A program made the position numbers and the translations under genes. 56,084 bases of DNA from Flavobacterium sp. (GTDB lineage Bacteria > Bacteroidota > Bacteroidia > Flavobacteriales > Flavobacteriaceae). Shown in pieces: positions 8,882 through 20,329 of the stretch. How positions within the stretch are numbered: position 1 is the stretch's first letter; each line of letters opens with the position of its first letter. The stretch lies in NCBI GenBank assembly GCA_016714905.1, contig JADKBW010000020.1, forward strand, positions 1 to 56,084, given 5' to 3'. Below the pieces are notes generated by a model. The model saw nothing but the letters and a program-made list of their open reading frames with translations. It had not been told where the DNA came from and did not search any database.

Positions 8882-9731
8882 TTATTTAAAAGTATCGCCC
8901 AACGTAATATCTCCTGATTTAAATCCACGATTAAACCAATTCATTCTTTGTTCAGAAGTACCATGAGTAAAGCTATCGGGAACAACATGACCTTGCATTT
9001 TGCTTTGAATCGCATCGTCACCTACAGCATTTGCCGCACTTAAGGCTTCTTCGATATCACCAGCTTCTAGCACCTGATTCATGTTTTGGTTATAGTGTGT
9101 CCATAGTCCCGCATAAAAATCGGCTTGTAGTTCAAGGGCAACTGACAATTTATTAGCCTCGGCTTCTGATTTTCCTTCTTGCAATTGACGCACTTTTGCG
9201 GATGTTCCTAAGAGAGTTTGCGTGATGTCCAACTTCATGCGCGATCACATAAGCAATGGCAAAGTCACCACCTTTTGCACCAAAACGTGACTTGAGTTCT
9301 TCGAAGAAGGCTAAGTCCATGTAGACTTTTCGATCTGCTGGACAATAAAATGGTCCCGAAGCAGCAGTGGCGGAACCACAACCAGTTTCGACATTGCTAG
9401 TAAATAGAACCATTTTTGGTTCTTCATAGGTGAGATTGTTTTCCTGAAATATTTTTTTCCACACATCTTCTGTATCAGCAAGTACAGTTGCCGCAAATTC
9501 GCCCAATTCTTTTTGCTCGGGCGTTAATGCTGCAGTTTGTTCGGTTTGTTGACCCTGATTTTGTTGAAGTTGTTCTAAAACGGGAGTTAATTGTTGCGCA
9601 CTTTCTCCCCCAAAAGTATTGATCAATAAAATTATAATACCCAACAAACCGCCACCAATGGCAATCTTTCCACTCGAAGATCCACGACGGTCTTCCATAT
9701 TATCACTTTGCCTTCTGCCAATCCATTTCAT
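8882..9731 (-). CDS. neutral zinc metallopeptidase (YpfJ family), one frameshift
   Basis: Membrane-anchored metallopeptidase-like protein: N-terminal cytoplasmic residues, one membrane helix (GGGLLGIIILLINTFGG), a linker rich in Gln, then a domain with VIAHEVGHH, the HExxH zinc motif. A frameshift right after HEVGHH (about 9220-9235) moves reading to the segment TLLGTSAKVRQLQEGKSEAE and ELQADFYAG, which carries the third-ligand region. The C-terminus SFTHGTSEQRMNWFNRGF is typical. Restored length is about 283 residues. The physiological substrate of this family is unknown. Confidence 0.85.
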
Positions 9732-9757
9732 AATTGTTCGCTTTTTTTATTGTCTTA

Positions 9758-12700
9758 CTAGATTGAAACCCATTTCGCAATAACCAATTCGAGTGTGTCT
9801 TTGATAATGGGTTTTGATGCATAATCATCCATACCAACTTCAAGGCATTTTTCTCTTTCTCCAACGACGGTTCCTGCGGTAAGCGCTATAATTGGAATTC
9901 TAGTAGTCTGCAATTCTCGTATTTTTTTCGTCGCTTCATAGCCATTCATGTTTGGCATTTGTACGTCCATGAAGATGATATCGACGTCATTTTCTTTGAA
10001 TTTTTCGATTGCGTCTAAGCCATCAGCAGCTTCTATTAAGATGGCGTTTGGTAGAATTTGCTTGATTAATGTCTTCGCCAGCAACATGTTGATCTTATTA
10101 TCTTCAGCAATAAGGACGTTGAAAGTTCTTGTGAAATTTTCATTTGTTCCTTTTGCTTTTTTCTCTGTCAACAACGTGGTCTTGGCCACTTTAGTTTTAG
10201 ATTCGTTGGCTGTTTTTAACGCAACATCAAAGAAAAACTCGCTACCTTCTTTATAATTGCTAATCAACTGTAAATGGCTGCCCATTAAGTTAAGAATTTG
10301 ATTTGAAATTGATAATCCTAAGCCTGTTCCGCCAAATTTTTTAGTTGTCGAAGAATCTTCTTGTGAGAAGGCTTCAAATATTTTTTCTTGATTGTTCTTC
10401 TTAATGCCAATTCCAGAATCTTTTACGCTGAACCGCAGCATTACTTTATCTTCATGAATACTCTTGAATGTAATATTGAACTCAATCGTTCCTTTTTCCG
10501 TAAACTTGACGGCATTGCTGAGAAGATTAATCAATACCTGCTTGAGTCTTATGTAGTCAATGTAAATTGTTTTTGGCACTTTCGGATCAATATTTAAAAC
10601 CAATTGCAGCTGCTTTAAATTAGCTTCATATTTGACCAATTCGATGACTTGATGTGCTAGGTCAATCACATTATATTTTTCGATATTCAGTTCTAGTTTA
10701 CCAGATTCAATTTTTGAGAAATCAAGAATATTGCTAATGACTTCCATCAATAAATTAGCAGATTGATTGATGGTATTCATGTATTGTTTTTGGAAGTCTT
10801 CTAGTTGTGTTTTCATTAATAAGTCCGTGAATCCAATGATACCGTTTAATGGTGTCCGGATTTCATGGCTCATATTGGCTAAAAATTCCGATTTCGCTTT
10901 GTTGGCTGCTTCGGCAATTTCTTTCTCTTTGATGATATTCTCGGATAATTTTCGTTCGGTAATATCGATAAAAATCCCACCTATATATTGGATTTTTCCA
11001 TCTTTTAAAATAGGTTCTCCGAATTCTTCTACCCAAACTGTTCTTCCTTCTTTGTGAATAATGCGGTAGGTGAGATGAATTTTCTTCTTTTCATTAAACA
11101 GTTTTCGGGCAACGCCTGCGAAATCTTCAATATCATCAGGATGCACCAAATCGATATAGTAGCGTTTGTTTTCTAGAAATTCAGATTTTGGATAGCCGGT
11201 TAGTTTCTCAATTTCGTCGTTCAGGTAAATCTTAGACCATTTTTCATCATAATTGGAGAGATAAACCGTTCCCGGAATATTATTGGCTAAAAGTCTAAAT
11301 TTTTCCTCACTTTGGTGGATTTCAATTTCGTTATCTAATCGTTCGAGTGAGGACGAGATATTACTAGATAAAATCTGTAAGATATTGATTTCGTCTTCGG
11401 TCCAATATCTTTCTTCATTACAAACATCCATACCGATGAAGCCTATAAAAGTATCTTTTTGGAAAATCGGAAAAATCAAAATCGACTTTATTTCATTGGC
11501 TATTAATAATCGTTTTAGGACGCCATCATTTAGATTTCTGGTATTGGTTTTTAGCGATTTTCGTAAGTTGGCTTTGGTTACAATTTCATGGAAATCTTCG
11601 TGCGAAAAGTATCGTAATTTAGTGATTTGAAGTTCGATATTTTCTCTTCCCCATTTGTATTTTTGATGGAATAAATTGGTGCTTTTATCATTTTCATAAT
11701 AATGCAAATGATCAACATCAATTGCTTTTCCTATAATTGGAAAGGCTTCCCTGAAAATTTCGATTTTTTCTTTGGTGTTGATAAAATTCTCCGTACACAT
11801 GACCATAGCGGACAGTAATTCGCTTTTATAAACCAGTTTTCTTTCTGATTCAATTCGCATTTGTGATTCGATTGCAATGACAATCAAATCTGTAATGGCT
11901 CGCGCAAATGCGATATCTTCATTATCCCAATTTTTAATTTTTTCTATCTGCTCAAAACAAACAATTCCCTTGAGTTGACCGTTAATAAAAATGGGAGTAT
12001 CTAATAATGAAAATATGTTGTTTTTCGAAAAATAATCTAAGCAAAGCTCTTTTGTAAAGTCATTGTTAATGGCGTCACTAGCAATGATCTGCATTTCGTT
12101 TTCGATTGCTTGAAAATAGTTTGGATATTGTTCTTGCTTTAATACAAAACCTTTTTCGAATTTGTTTTTGTGTTCTTCAAATAGATTGATACATTTGATT
12201 TTATCAGGATAATATTCCCAATAACTGGCTCTTTTTGTATCCATGGTACGGCACGCAGTTTCCAAAAATTCTTTCAGAATACTATCAAAATCTTCCGAAG
12301 TGGAGTAACTTTTTGACATCAAAGCTTTGAGAACTTCATTATATTTCGATAGCTTAGTTTGACTGTTTTGTTTTTCTAATTCGATGTTCTTGAGCACAGA
12401 AATGTCTCGAGCAATAGCCGAAAAGCCGATGACTTCGCCAGCATTATTTTTTCTGTAATTTACTTTCTCAGAAACCCACAGTAAGTCACCATCTTTTTTG
12501 ATAATAGGAAACTCTACCGTGGCACTATTCGCATCATTAAAATCAGTAGTATTGAGAAAAATGATTTACTTTTTCAACATAATCAGGATGAATATAGGAT
12601 GAATAATTTGTTCCTGTTACTTCTTTAAGGCTGTAGCCCAGTATTTTTTCACTAAATTCATTAATAAAAGTAAAATTGCCTTTGACATCGGTTTCGTATA

Positions 12701-13757
12701 TAAAGTCATTGGCTGTTTGAATCAAGCTCTTATACTGATCTTTTGCAATAATTTCTTCGGTAACATCTTGGCCGATACCGATTACTAAATTATCGGTAAA
12801 TTTTTTGTCTTTCCACTGAATGTATTTGTATTGCCCATTTTTACATTTTAGTTTTCGGACATGCAGTCGGTTATCAATATATTCTTCGTGATAATCTTCT
12901 CCCACAAAATCTGGATCTTCGGTGAGTGTCCAAAATCCAAAACCAAGGACTTCGTCTCTCGTATAACCCAAAATTTCGGTTATTGATTCACTACAAAAAG
13001 ATACTTCTCCCTTTTTATTTGTAGCAATGATCAGCGAATTGCCTTTGTGTACGATTTCGTTACTAAATCGAAATTTGTTTTGGGTGTTTAAATAGGTAAT
13101 ATATTGAACGTAGTGAATGAAACCAATCAAAAAGCAAAAGTTTGCGAGAATTATTAAAGTTTGAAGGGGAATCCATTCAAAAATGAACGAGCAGCTAATA
13201 AATACAATCACATAAAGCAAAAACATCCAATATAGTTTAATTGGTCGAATGACTTGTAAGGAGAAGAAAAAGGATACAATAAAGCCTATTAAGGTTACAT
13301 CGTCATATTCTAGAAGCGCTAATTTCGACGCCATTTTGGTCATGTAGGCGAAGAAAATAATGATAAAAATACTTTGAACATTTCTGTTAAACCATTTGAT
13401 TTTCTTACTCAAAAGGTAAATAATAATCGAGGAAATCCCTAACAAAAAGTTTGTTCTTAAAGGGCTTGATGTTCGAATTGAGTATATTTCAAGAAGTATT
13501 TCAAATATGATTAATAAAATACCAACAAAAAGAAAGTAAAGCTGGTATTCTTTGGTTGTAGATTCTTGCTCAGTGCTGGTTTCTAATTCATTATTATTAA
13601 ACCGTTTGTTTATTTTGATAAAACTATATACTAATAGCGCAACAAGAATCAATAAAACAGGAACAATAATCCACATGAGAGATTGACTTATTGAAAAGTA
13701 ATTTTTCAATTCAAAGGGCTCAAGCGAATAAAAAAATATCTTATTCAATACATTCAT
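9758..13757 (-). CDS. hybrid sensor histidine kinase (7TM, PAS, GAF, HisKA, HATPase, REC), one frameshift
   Basis: About 1330 residues once a one-base shift is repaired: the T-run in CATTTTTC (12557-12561 as As on the plus strand) has one base too many. Order: several membrane helices (residues ~25-240); two PAS domains; two GAF-like domains (YFQAIENEMQIIASDAINND; SLLDTPIFINGQLKGIVCF); a third PAS (VYLSNYDEKWSKIYLNDEI); HisKA with phospho-His in FLANMSHEIRTPLNGIIG; HATPase N box INLLSNAVKF and GGTGLGLSI; receiver with acceptor Asp in IIFMDVQMPNMNGYE. Signal and output are unknown. The receiver at the end implies a phosphorelay to a separate partner not seen nearby. Confidence 0.9.
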
Positions 13758-13835
13758 TGTCCGTCGATTAAGTAAAACATTTTACAATAGTTTTATCAAG
13801 GTTTTTGCTTTAAATTCTTCAAAACACGCTGTTTT

Positions 13836-14633
13836 TTACTCGAAAGTAATGGTGTTTTCGTTGAACTCTTCCTCAGTGTTTTCAGGTTCATTATCATTAA
13901 TTGCCGTTGCATATATACTGTAACTGATTGCACTAAGTATTGGCATGGTGAAAACGATTCCTATGCATAAAGCAAAAATGCCAAGCATACAAAATAGCCC
14001 AGCTACAATTAATAATCCTAATATGATAAAGAACTGCTTAGAAACTAAGGTGATACTGCCTTGTATTGCATCTATTGGTTTTAAATCACCAAAGACGATT
14101 AGCGGTATTGTCAGGAACGTCATAAATGAAAAAAGTAAATTGACCACTACACCAAGAAATTTGTAATCAACCAATTCTAGTCCAACCGCAACTACCGTAG
14201 TAAAACTACTCAAGATCAATGTGGCAACGAAAATATCTTTAAAATAGGAACTGCTATAATATTCGAATGCGGTTCCGATGGAAAACCCTTCGTTTTTGGA
14301 CGCATTTCTTGCCATTTTAAGTAAGCCAGCATTAAATGGACTAGTTAGTGATGTAAACAGTATCATAATGACTATATAGACAAGAATACCAACGGTGGAA
14401 AAATTTGCGATGGTGAAATTTTGAAGATCATCGAGATCAGTTCCGAAACCAATGATTCCGATCACAAGTCCACCACCAACAATCATGAGGAGTAATAAGT
14501 AAAGTAGGAATGCTACACCGCCATTTATTGCAATTTTTTTGTACGTCTCAAAAGCATGGTTAAAAACCGTTCCAAAGTCAAGATCGTAACCATGTGCTTT
14601 TATGTTTTCAATTGCCTCATTCGTGTTTTTCAT
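13836..14633 (-). CDS. multi-spanning membrane protein of unknown function
   Basis: 265 residues with about six hydrophobic helices (for example FLLYLLLLMIVGGGLVIGII and FFIILGLLIVAGLFCMLGIF), a soluble N-terminus MKNTNEAIENIKAHGYDLDFG and an acidic tail NEPENTEEEFNENTITFE. Similar proteins are common in Flavobacterium and carry no experimentally grounded function; names based on carotene oxygenase seen in databases are not supported by any motif here. It stands alone between the sensor kinase and the aldehyde dehydrogenase. Confidence 0.75.
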   Translation of the reverse strand: MKNTNEAIENIKAHGYDLDFGTVFNHAFETYKKIAINGGVAFLLYLLLLMIVGGGLVIGIIGFGTDLDDLQNFTIANFSTVGILVYIVIMILFTSLTSPFNAGLLKMARNASKNEGFSIGTAFEYYSSSYFKDIFVATLILSSFTTVVAVGLELVDYKFLGVVVNLLFSFMTFLTIPLIVFGDLKPIDAIQGSITLVSKQFFIILGLLIVAGLFCMLGIFALCIGIVFTMPILSAISYSIYATAINDNEPENTEEEFNENTITFE

Positions 14634-14684
14634 AGTAAATTGCTTTAGATATTTTGATTATCAATAGTACGATTTTATTTTTAA

Positions 14685-16013
14685 TTATAACCAATTAAGG
14701 AGCTTACGAACCCAATTTATTTTGTCCCGATACGGTGCATAACGGATAGGAATATCAAGCCAATTGGCTTTTTTTACAATTGATTTATGATTTGAAAACG
14801 TATCAAAACTAAACTTGCCATGATAGGCGCCAATACCCGATTGACCAACGCCCCCAAATGGGAGGTTTCTGTTCGCCAGATGAATGGCTATATCATTGAC
14901 ACAGCCGCCACCAAATGAGTATTTTAAAAGGCAAGTCTCGATAAAAGATTTTGATGTTGAAAAGACATAAAGAGCCAACGGTTTTTCATATTTCGATAAC
15001 ACAATTTCTAACTCATGCTCGTTTTTGTACGAGATGATTGGCAAGAGCGGACCGAAAATTTCATCTTTCATCAATGCACTTTCTAAAGCAGGTTCGTTAA
15101 TCAGAGTGGGCGAAATGTAAAGCTCATTTTCATTCAATTTTCCACCAGTAATTATTTCTTGTTCTTTTAGCAATCGCTCAAGTCTTTGGAAGTTTTTTTG
15201 GTTGATTACTCTAGCAAGGTCTGGAGATAATTCAGGGTTTTCTCCATATGCAGTAGTGATTTCCTCTTGTAAGTAGGTTACCAATTGCTCTTTGATATTG
15301 GCATGAACCAAAAGATAGTCTGGAGCAACACACGTCTGTCCAGCATTTAGGAATTTTCCCCAAACTATTTTCTTTGCCGCTAATCGCAATACCGCTGTTT
15401 CGTCAACAATGCAAGGACTTTTTCCTCCTAATTCCAATGTCACTGGTGTCAAATGGATTGCCGCAGCTTTAGCTACAACTTTCCCAACAGCGACACTTCC
15501 GGTAAAAAAAATATAATCCCAACGTTCTGCCAAGAGTTTGTTTGCGGTCTCGATGCCACCTTCAATCACTTCTACTTGCGATTTTTCGAAGACAGTAGTT
15601 ATAATTTTAGCAATTATACTTGAAGTATTTGGCGTGAGTTCCGATGGTTTTAAAATGACTTGATTTCCTGCTGCAAATGCTGCAATCAGTGGATACATCG
15701 CTAAATGAAAAGGGTAGTTCCAAGGGGAAAGGATCAGCACTTTTCCGTATGGTTCTTTATAGATGAAATCCGTTGAAGGAAAATTCACCAAAGTCGGCCA
15801 TACCATTTGTGGCTTTGCCCATTTATTAATATTCTTAATGGTGTACTTTAATTCCGACTTAACCAAAGCGGTTTCGGTGACTACGCCTTCAAAGGCTGGT
15901 TTTTTAAAATCAGCGTACAAGGAGTTCAAGATCGACTCTTCCTGAATATCTAATTCATGTAGTAATCGAATGAGTACTTTTTTACGAACCGCTATTTCAG
16001 TTTTGGTGTGCAT
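14685..16013 (-). CDS. aldehyde dehydrogenase (class 3-like)
   Basis: NAD(P)-dependent oxidation of aldehydes to acids. 442 residues with Rossmann-fold features (FFTGSVAVGKVV), general base Glu at about residue 194 in VTLELGGKSPCIV, and catalytic Cys at about 228 in NAGQTCVAPDYLL. PFGGVGQSGIGAYHGK near the end is typical of the fatty-aldehyde/class 3 branch. The C-terminus has a basic, somewhat hydrophobic tail. Substrate not determinable. The frame is intact. Confidence 0.93.
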   Translation of the reverse strand: MHTKTEIAVRKKVLIRLLHELDIQEESILNSLYADFKKPAFEGVVTETALVKSELKYTIKNINKWAKPQMVWPTLVNFPSTDFIYKEPYGKVLILSPWNYPFHLAMYPLIAAFAAGNQVILKPSELTPNTSSIIAKIITTVFEKSQVEVIEGGIETANKLLAERWDYIFFTGSVAVGKVVAKAAAIHLTPVTLELGGKSPCIVDETAVLRLAAKKIVWGKFLNAGQTCVAPDYLLVHANIKEQLVTYLQEEITTAYGENPELSPDLARVINQKNFQRLERLLKEQEIITGGKLNENELYISPTLINEPALESALMKDEIFGPLLPIISYKNEHELEIVLSKYEKPLALYVFSTSKSFIETCLLKYSFGGGCVNDIAIHLANRNLPFGGVGQSGIGAYHGKFSFDTFSNHKSIVKKANWLDIPIRYAPYRDKINWVRKLLNWL

Positions 16014-16047
16014 TTACATAAATTGCTGGAGTATTGTTTTTCTAATT

Positions 16048-17412
16048 CTATAGAAATGCCCAACGGAAGCCCATATTAAAATCGACTTTCTTCGTGTTAC
16101 TAGTTAAAGTTGAAATTACAGAACTCGAGCCCATATAAAATCCTCCTAAACGCAGACCAAATCCGGTATTTCCGCCTGAAATTTCGTTGTGTGAAAACGG
16201 AATATAGGCTTCGAAATAGCCCAAATTGATTCTAGGAATAATACTAAAGCTATTTTGTGCAGTAATTTGTCGGTTTTCATTATTGTCGCCCATTCTTTGT
16301 TGCAAATACCCAGTAATATTAAACTTGTGAAAAACCTTAAAATCACCGTAGATACTGAAGAGTGTTGGGAGTCTTGTTTTGAAGTCTTTGTTTGATTTTT
16401 CACTGCTTAAGTACCCTTTGCTTTGCAGCAAGGATTCGACTTCGATGAGGCTTTCTGTACCATCAAATTCATCTAAATTAAGTGGATTGCTTACAGGAAT
16501 ATTTAAACTATAGGAATTTGACGAATTGTTTGAATCCGTGAAAGTCAAACTTCCAATATTTCTAATGGACATACCCGCATTGATTTTGTACTTTTTATCC
16601 CCATCTTTCAATTGATAGTTGACGCCAATTTCTGTCCCTATTCCGTTTAAGTTACCAAAGACAGAACTGGTGTAATCATTTACATCTGTAAATCGATTGG
16701 CTAAATTTCCTGAGTAAGAAAAGTTAACATTGACGGGAACAGTTGTAGTCAGAAAAGCACTGGAGTTAGATGGATTATTTGCGTCAAAAAAGGTGGTTAC
16801 ATTTCCTTGAAATTTGTCAATACCAATATTAGAATAAGAACCAGGAAACAAAAGTTTCAATGAAATTCCCGCATTGAAGCGATGTTTTTCATTTTCAAAA
16901 ACTGTTCGTCCAGCAGAAAGTGCTATTTCTCCCCACGAAACACCGTTCATTCTTTGGTTATAATCGTTTTTAATGAAGTCTGTCCCGCTTTCTGTAATGT
17001 CATCTGTGTTTAGAATGGCATTCCCAAATTTAGGGTCAACATCTACAACATCAAACTTAATATGGCCTTTTGAAGAGATTCCAAATCCCCATTTTTTCCA
17101 TTTCATCGCAATGCCTGGACCTGCATATTCGACATCAGCGCCAGCATTTACGATTTGGTCACCTTTGAAAAGTAAATCTTCAATGTTTGTGTCGGAATTC
17201 AAATCATCCAATCCAATTACATTATTTGAAAAATTGAGACTCAGTCCGAAAATATTAATCTCGAATTTTTTTGATAAATTGGGTAGTTCCGCTGGATTCA
17301 TTCCAACGTTCAAAATTCCAACTCGAGATGAAGTAGTAACGCCCGTAAAATGGTCTTGTGCAAAAATATTATAGGCACTTAGTATTAAAGATAGTAGTAT
17401 AATTTTTTTCAT
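16048..17412 (-). CDS. DUF5723 family outer-membrane protein
   Basis: 454 residues with a signal peptide (MKKIILLSLILSAYNIFAQ) and many short amphipathic strands, ending in aromatic MGFRWAFL, as for an outer-membrane beta-barrel. The N-terminal VGILNVGMNPAELPNLSKKF is the hallmark of the Bacteroidota DUF5723 group, which is distantly like PorV/FadL barrels. Function is unknown. A -7 element (TACATTTG) lies 38 nt upstream of the start. Confidence 0.75.
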   Translation of the reverse strand: MKKIILLSLILSAYNIFAQDHFTGVTTSSRVGILNVGMNPAELPNLSKKFEINIFGLSLNFSNNVIGLDDLNSDTNIEDLLFKGDQIVNAGADVEYAGPGIAMKWKKWGFGISSKGHIKFDVVDVDPKFGNAILNTDDITESGTDFIKNDYNQRMNGVSWGEIALSAGRTVFENEKHRFNAGISLKLLFPGSYSNIGIDKFQGNVTTFFDANNPSNSSAFLTTTVPVNVNFSYSGNLANRFTDVNDYTSSVFGNLNGIGTEIGVNYQLKDGDKKYKINAGMSIRNIGSLTFTDSNNSSNSYSLNIPVSNPLNLDEFDGTESLIEVESLLQSKGYLSSEKSNKDFKTRLPTLFSIYGDFKVFHKFNITGYLQQRMGDNNENRQITAQNSFSIIPRINLGYFEAYIPFSHNEISGGNTGFGLRLGGFYMGSSSVISTLTSNTKKVDFNMGFRWAFL

Positions 17413-17449
17413 AAGTATTTTGTAGGTTAATCATTTAAGTAGATTTGTG

Positions 17450-17457
17450 CAAATGTA
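17450..17457 (-). promoter_or_regulatory. -7 promoter element of the DUF5723 gene (TACATTTG)
   Basis: The minus strand TACATTTG fits TAnnTTTG upstream of the ATG at 17412. No clear -33 TTG at the ideal distance was found. Confidence 0.45.
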
Positions 17458-17477
17458 AAAATACAATTTTAAGAGAC

Positions 17478-18167
17478 TTAAATCGCATCCCAAACGGAAT
17501 TTTTTGGAGTAGAAGCCACAATTTCTATTTTTTCTTTTGAAACGGGATGTACGAAAACTAATTTTCTTGCGTGAAGGTGAATGCCACCATCAGGATTACT
17601 TCTGTCAAAACCATATTTCAAATCGCCCTTAATTGGACAACCAATAGCGGCTAATTGTGCTCTGATTTGATGGTGTCTTCCCGTATGTAAGTCGATTTCT
17701 AGAACAAAATAGGAGTTCAATTCTTTAATTATTTTATAATCGAGTTTAGCGATTTTGCTTTCAGGAACTTCCTTGAGATGCGCTTTAGACGTGTTGTTTT
17801 TTTCGTTGCGTTTCAGAAAATGTACGAGTGTGTATTCTGATTTTTCGGGTTTGTTTTTTACCACAGCCCAATAGGTTTTTTGTGTTTCGCGCGCACTAAA
17901 CATTTCATTTAATCGAGTCAGTGCTTTACTCGTTCTTGCAAAAACGACAATGCCCGATGTAGGTCTGTCTAATCTATGAACAACACCTAGAAAGACTTCA
18001 CCCGGTTTGCTGTATTTGTCTTTGATATATTCTTTGACAACTTCCGATAGCGGTTTGTCTCCCGTTTTGTCTCCTTGCACAATATCTCCCACGCGTTTGT
18101 TGACGACGATAATATGGTTGTCTTCGTGGAGAATTTGGAGGTTGGATTTTGTGGAAACTATTTTCAT
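17478..18167 (-). CDS. RluA-family pseudouridine synthase
   Basis: 229 residues without an S4 domain. The catalytic motif is VVHRLDRPTSGIVVFA, with the nucleophilic Asp, and the binding motif LHTGRHHQIRAQLAAIGCPI. This short form modifies rRNA or tRNA uridines; which one cannot be decided. It is the second such enzyme in the window besides rluD. It ends 65 nt upstream of the DUF5723 gene start and is transcribed in the same direction. Confidence 0.9.
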   Translation of the reverse strand: MKIVSTKSNLQILHEDNHIIVVNKRVGDIVQGDKTGDKPLSEVVKEYIKDKYSKPGEVFLGVVHRLDRPTSGIVVFARTSKALTRLNEMFSARETQKTYWAVVKNKPEKSEYTLVHFLKRNEKNNTSKAHLKEVPESKIAKLDYKIIKELNSYFVLEIDLHTGRHHQIRAQLAAIGCPIKGDLKYGFDRSNPDGGIHLHARKLVFVHPVSKEKIEIVASTPKNSVWDAI

Positions 18168-18179
18168 AAGGAAAATAAA

Positions 18180-18292
18180 GGCGTTGCTATTTTCAGATGT
18201 TGCGTTAGGGATTGCAGCGGAAATCCTTTTGGCTTGCTTTTTAGCAAGGCAAAAGATTGGGAGCGCAAAGCCCGACCCTTGTGGTAACGCCC
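18180..18292. repeat. GCGTT...AACGCC hairpin repeat
   Basis: Outer ends GGCGTT and AACGCC are inverted. The centre forms a strong hairpin CTTTTGGCTTGCT / AGCAAGGCAAAAG around TTTT. Contains GCGTTAGGGAT and GCCCGACCC, shared with the copy at 32778-32854, and resembles the R2 family in the ATCC-TTTTG / CAAAAGAT core. Confidence 0.65.
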
Positions 18293-18330
18293 CAATTATT
18301 AATTATTAATTGTTCATTATTAATTAGGAA

Positions 18331-19148
18331 TTAATACTGTTCTCCAGAATTCGGAAAATCCTTCGACTTCACATCATCAACATACTGACCGATGGCTTTT
18401 GTCATTTCATCATATAAATTGAGGTAGCGACGCAAGAACCGTGGACTAAACTCATTATTCATCCCAACATATCATGAATCACCAATACTTGACCATCAAC
18501 GCCTCCGCCAGCTCCAATTCCGATCACAGGAATCGCAATACTTTTTGCCACTTTTTCCGCCAAATGAGCCGGAATTTTTTCCAATACAATGGCAAAACAA
18601 CCTAAGGTTTCCAATAATTTGGCATCTTCTAATAATTTCTCCGCTTCCGCATCTTCTTTGGCGCGCACTGTATAGGTTCCAAATTTATAGATCGACTGTG
18701 GCGTGAGTCCTAAATGTCCCATGACTGGAATTCCAGCATTTAAGATTTTTCTGATGCTGTCTTTGATTTCACCGCCACCTTCCATTTTAACCGCATGAGC
18801 ACCACTTTCTTTCATGATTCTAATTGCCGATCGCAAAGCTTCTTTAGAATCCGATTGGTAACTTCCAAAAGGCAAATCCACCACTACCAAAGACCGATGA
18901 ATGGCACGAACAACTCCGGAAGCATGATAAATCATCTGATCCAAAGTAATGGGAAAGGTGGTTTCATGACCCGCCATAACGTTACTGGCAGAATCGCCAA
19001 CAAGAATGACGTCAACACCTGCAGCGTCTACAATCTTTGCCATTGTGAAATCGTAGGCTGTGAGCATGGAGATTTTCTCACCATTTTCCTTCATTTCAAT
19101 CAATGATCTTGTAGTAATTCTTTTGTAATCTTTTTTGGCTACCGACAT
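18331..19148 (-). CDS. panB: 3-methyl-2-oxobutanoate hydroxymethyltransferase, one frameshift
   Basis: First committed step of pantothenate synthesis: transfers a hydroxymethyl group from methylene-THF to ketoisovalerate to give ketopantoate. Signatures: MLTAYDFTMAKIVDAAGVD, ILVGDSASNVMAGHETT and IPVIGIGAGGGVDGQVLVIH. The frame stops after HDMLG at 18459; adding one G to the GGG at 18463-18465 continues MNNEFSPRFLRRYLNLYDEM to the stop at 18331, giving 272 residues, the family length. Start at 19148 (MSVAKKDYKR); the upstream ATG at 19220 adds an atypical 24 residues. Confidence 0.93.
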
Positions 19149-19281
19149 AGGTTTTTTATTTAGTGCTGTAAAAGTAATAAAATCACTTTGGGTTTTTAAA
19201 TTAACCGTGGCGAATTGCAATATTGTTGTAACATTTCGTTTGTATTATTTACTAACGGTGTGAATTTTAAAGATCTAAAAA

Positions 19282-19788
19282 ATGGCCATTAATCTTAAAA
19301 ACTGGAAGAAAATAGGAGAAGGAAACTATTCCTTTAGCAAACAAGAGAATAGAATTGGTAATTTAACAATCAAATCAAATGTTTTTGAAAGAAAAGCAAC
19401 ATTTGAAATTGAAAATCAATTATATCATATAAAGCACATTGGCTTTTGGAAAAATAATATTGAGATCGTTGATACTCAAGGAAATATTGTTTTGAAAACT
19501 GAAACAGAAAAATGGTACTCGAATGCCACCATAATCGAATTTGAGGGCAAGAAATTGAAATTAATAATTCGAAATAATCCTTTGGTAGAATACGCAATTC
19601 TCGATGGTGAAACAGAAATATTATCTTACGGTTTAGACGTTAACGACGGTAAAGTAGCAACTCGAATTCAAACCGAAAGTAACAATCAATCATATCTATT
19701 AGATTTTTACCTTTGGTATTTATTTGTGCCAGTGGCGCAAGAAAATATGGGCGATGATTTTACTTTCTTATTATTGTCAACCGCTTAA
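19282..19788 (+). CDS. hypothetical protein, beta-rich
   Basis: 168 residues, no signal peptide. Begins MAINLKNWKKIGEGNYSFSK and is built of short alternating strands (ATFEIENQLYHIKHIGFWKN; NIVLKTETEKWYSNATIIEF). The pattern recalls a tubby/LURP-one-like barrel but no signature residues settle this. It ends 8 nt before a secreted NTF2-like protein and is divergent from panB, so the two small genes probably form an operon. Function unknown. Confidence 0.6.
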   Translation: MAINLKNWKKIGEGNYSFSKQENRIGNLTIKSNVFERKATFEIENQLYHIKHIGFWKNNIEIVDTQGNIVLKTETEKWYSNATIIEFEGKKLKLIIRNNPLVEYAILDGETEILSYGLDVNDGKVATRIQTESNNQSYLLDFYLWYLFVPVAQENMGDDFTFLLLSTA

Positions 19789-19796
19789 ATTAGTTT

Positions 19797-20228
19797 ATGA
19801 GAAATATCACATTGTTATTATTTGTTTTTTTTACAATTTCCGTAAAGGCACAAAATGACGACATCAAACATACCATCGAAACCTTTTTTGAAGGGTTTCA
19901 CCATCGTGACACGGTTTTGTTACATCAAGTTTGTGCAGACAAAATGATTTTACAATCGATTACTGAAACCGCCAATGGTAATAGTATAACAGAGGAACCG
20001 CTGCAGTTCTTTTATCGCTCCATCGCATCAATGCCTAAAAATCTCAAATTCAATGAACAAATTTTAAGTTATACGATACAAGTCGATGGCTCGATGGGAC
20101 ACGCGTGGACACCCTACGAATTTTACCTTGACGGCAAATTAAGCCACAAAGGCGTCAATGCTTTTACGCTATTCAAGGAAAAAGACAAATGGAAGATTGT
20201 TTACATTATCGATACAAGAAGGAAATAG
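19797..20228 (+). CDS. secreted NTF2/SnoaL-like protein
   Basis: 143 residues with a signal peptide cleaved near VKAQ|NDDIKH, then a single NTF2-like cone fold: helix TIETFFEGFHHRDTVLLHQV, strands MGHAWTPYEFYLDGKLSHKG and a final strand WKIVYIIDTRRK. This matches the calcium/calmodulin kinase II association-type and SnoaL-like nuclear transport factor 2 families, often small-molecule binders or isomerases. Active residues are not identifiable. Likely periplasmic. Confidence 0.75.
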   Translation: MRNITLLLFVFFTISVKAQNDDIKHTIETFFEGFHHRDTVLLHQVCADKMILQSITETANGNSITEEPLQFFYRSIASMPKNLKFNEQILSYTIQVDGSMGHAWTPYEFYLDGKLSHKGVNAFTLFKEKDKWKIVYIIDTRRK

Positions 20229-20329
20229 TTTGGAAGGAAATTAAGATTTTACTACCGTAGGTTACTATTCTAAATTCCAAAAATCCTATAAACTTAAAGT
20301 CTGTAACTAATTTACTTACTTAAAAACAA

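Noticed and set aside
9311..9496. Separate small minus-strand ORF in the zinc peptidase gene
   Set aside because: Out-of-frame reading of the peptidase coding sequence.
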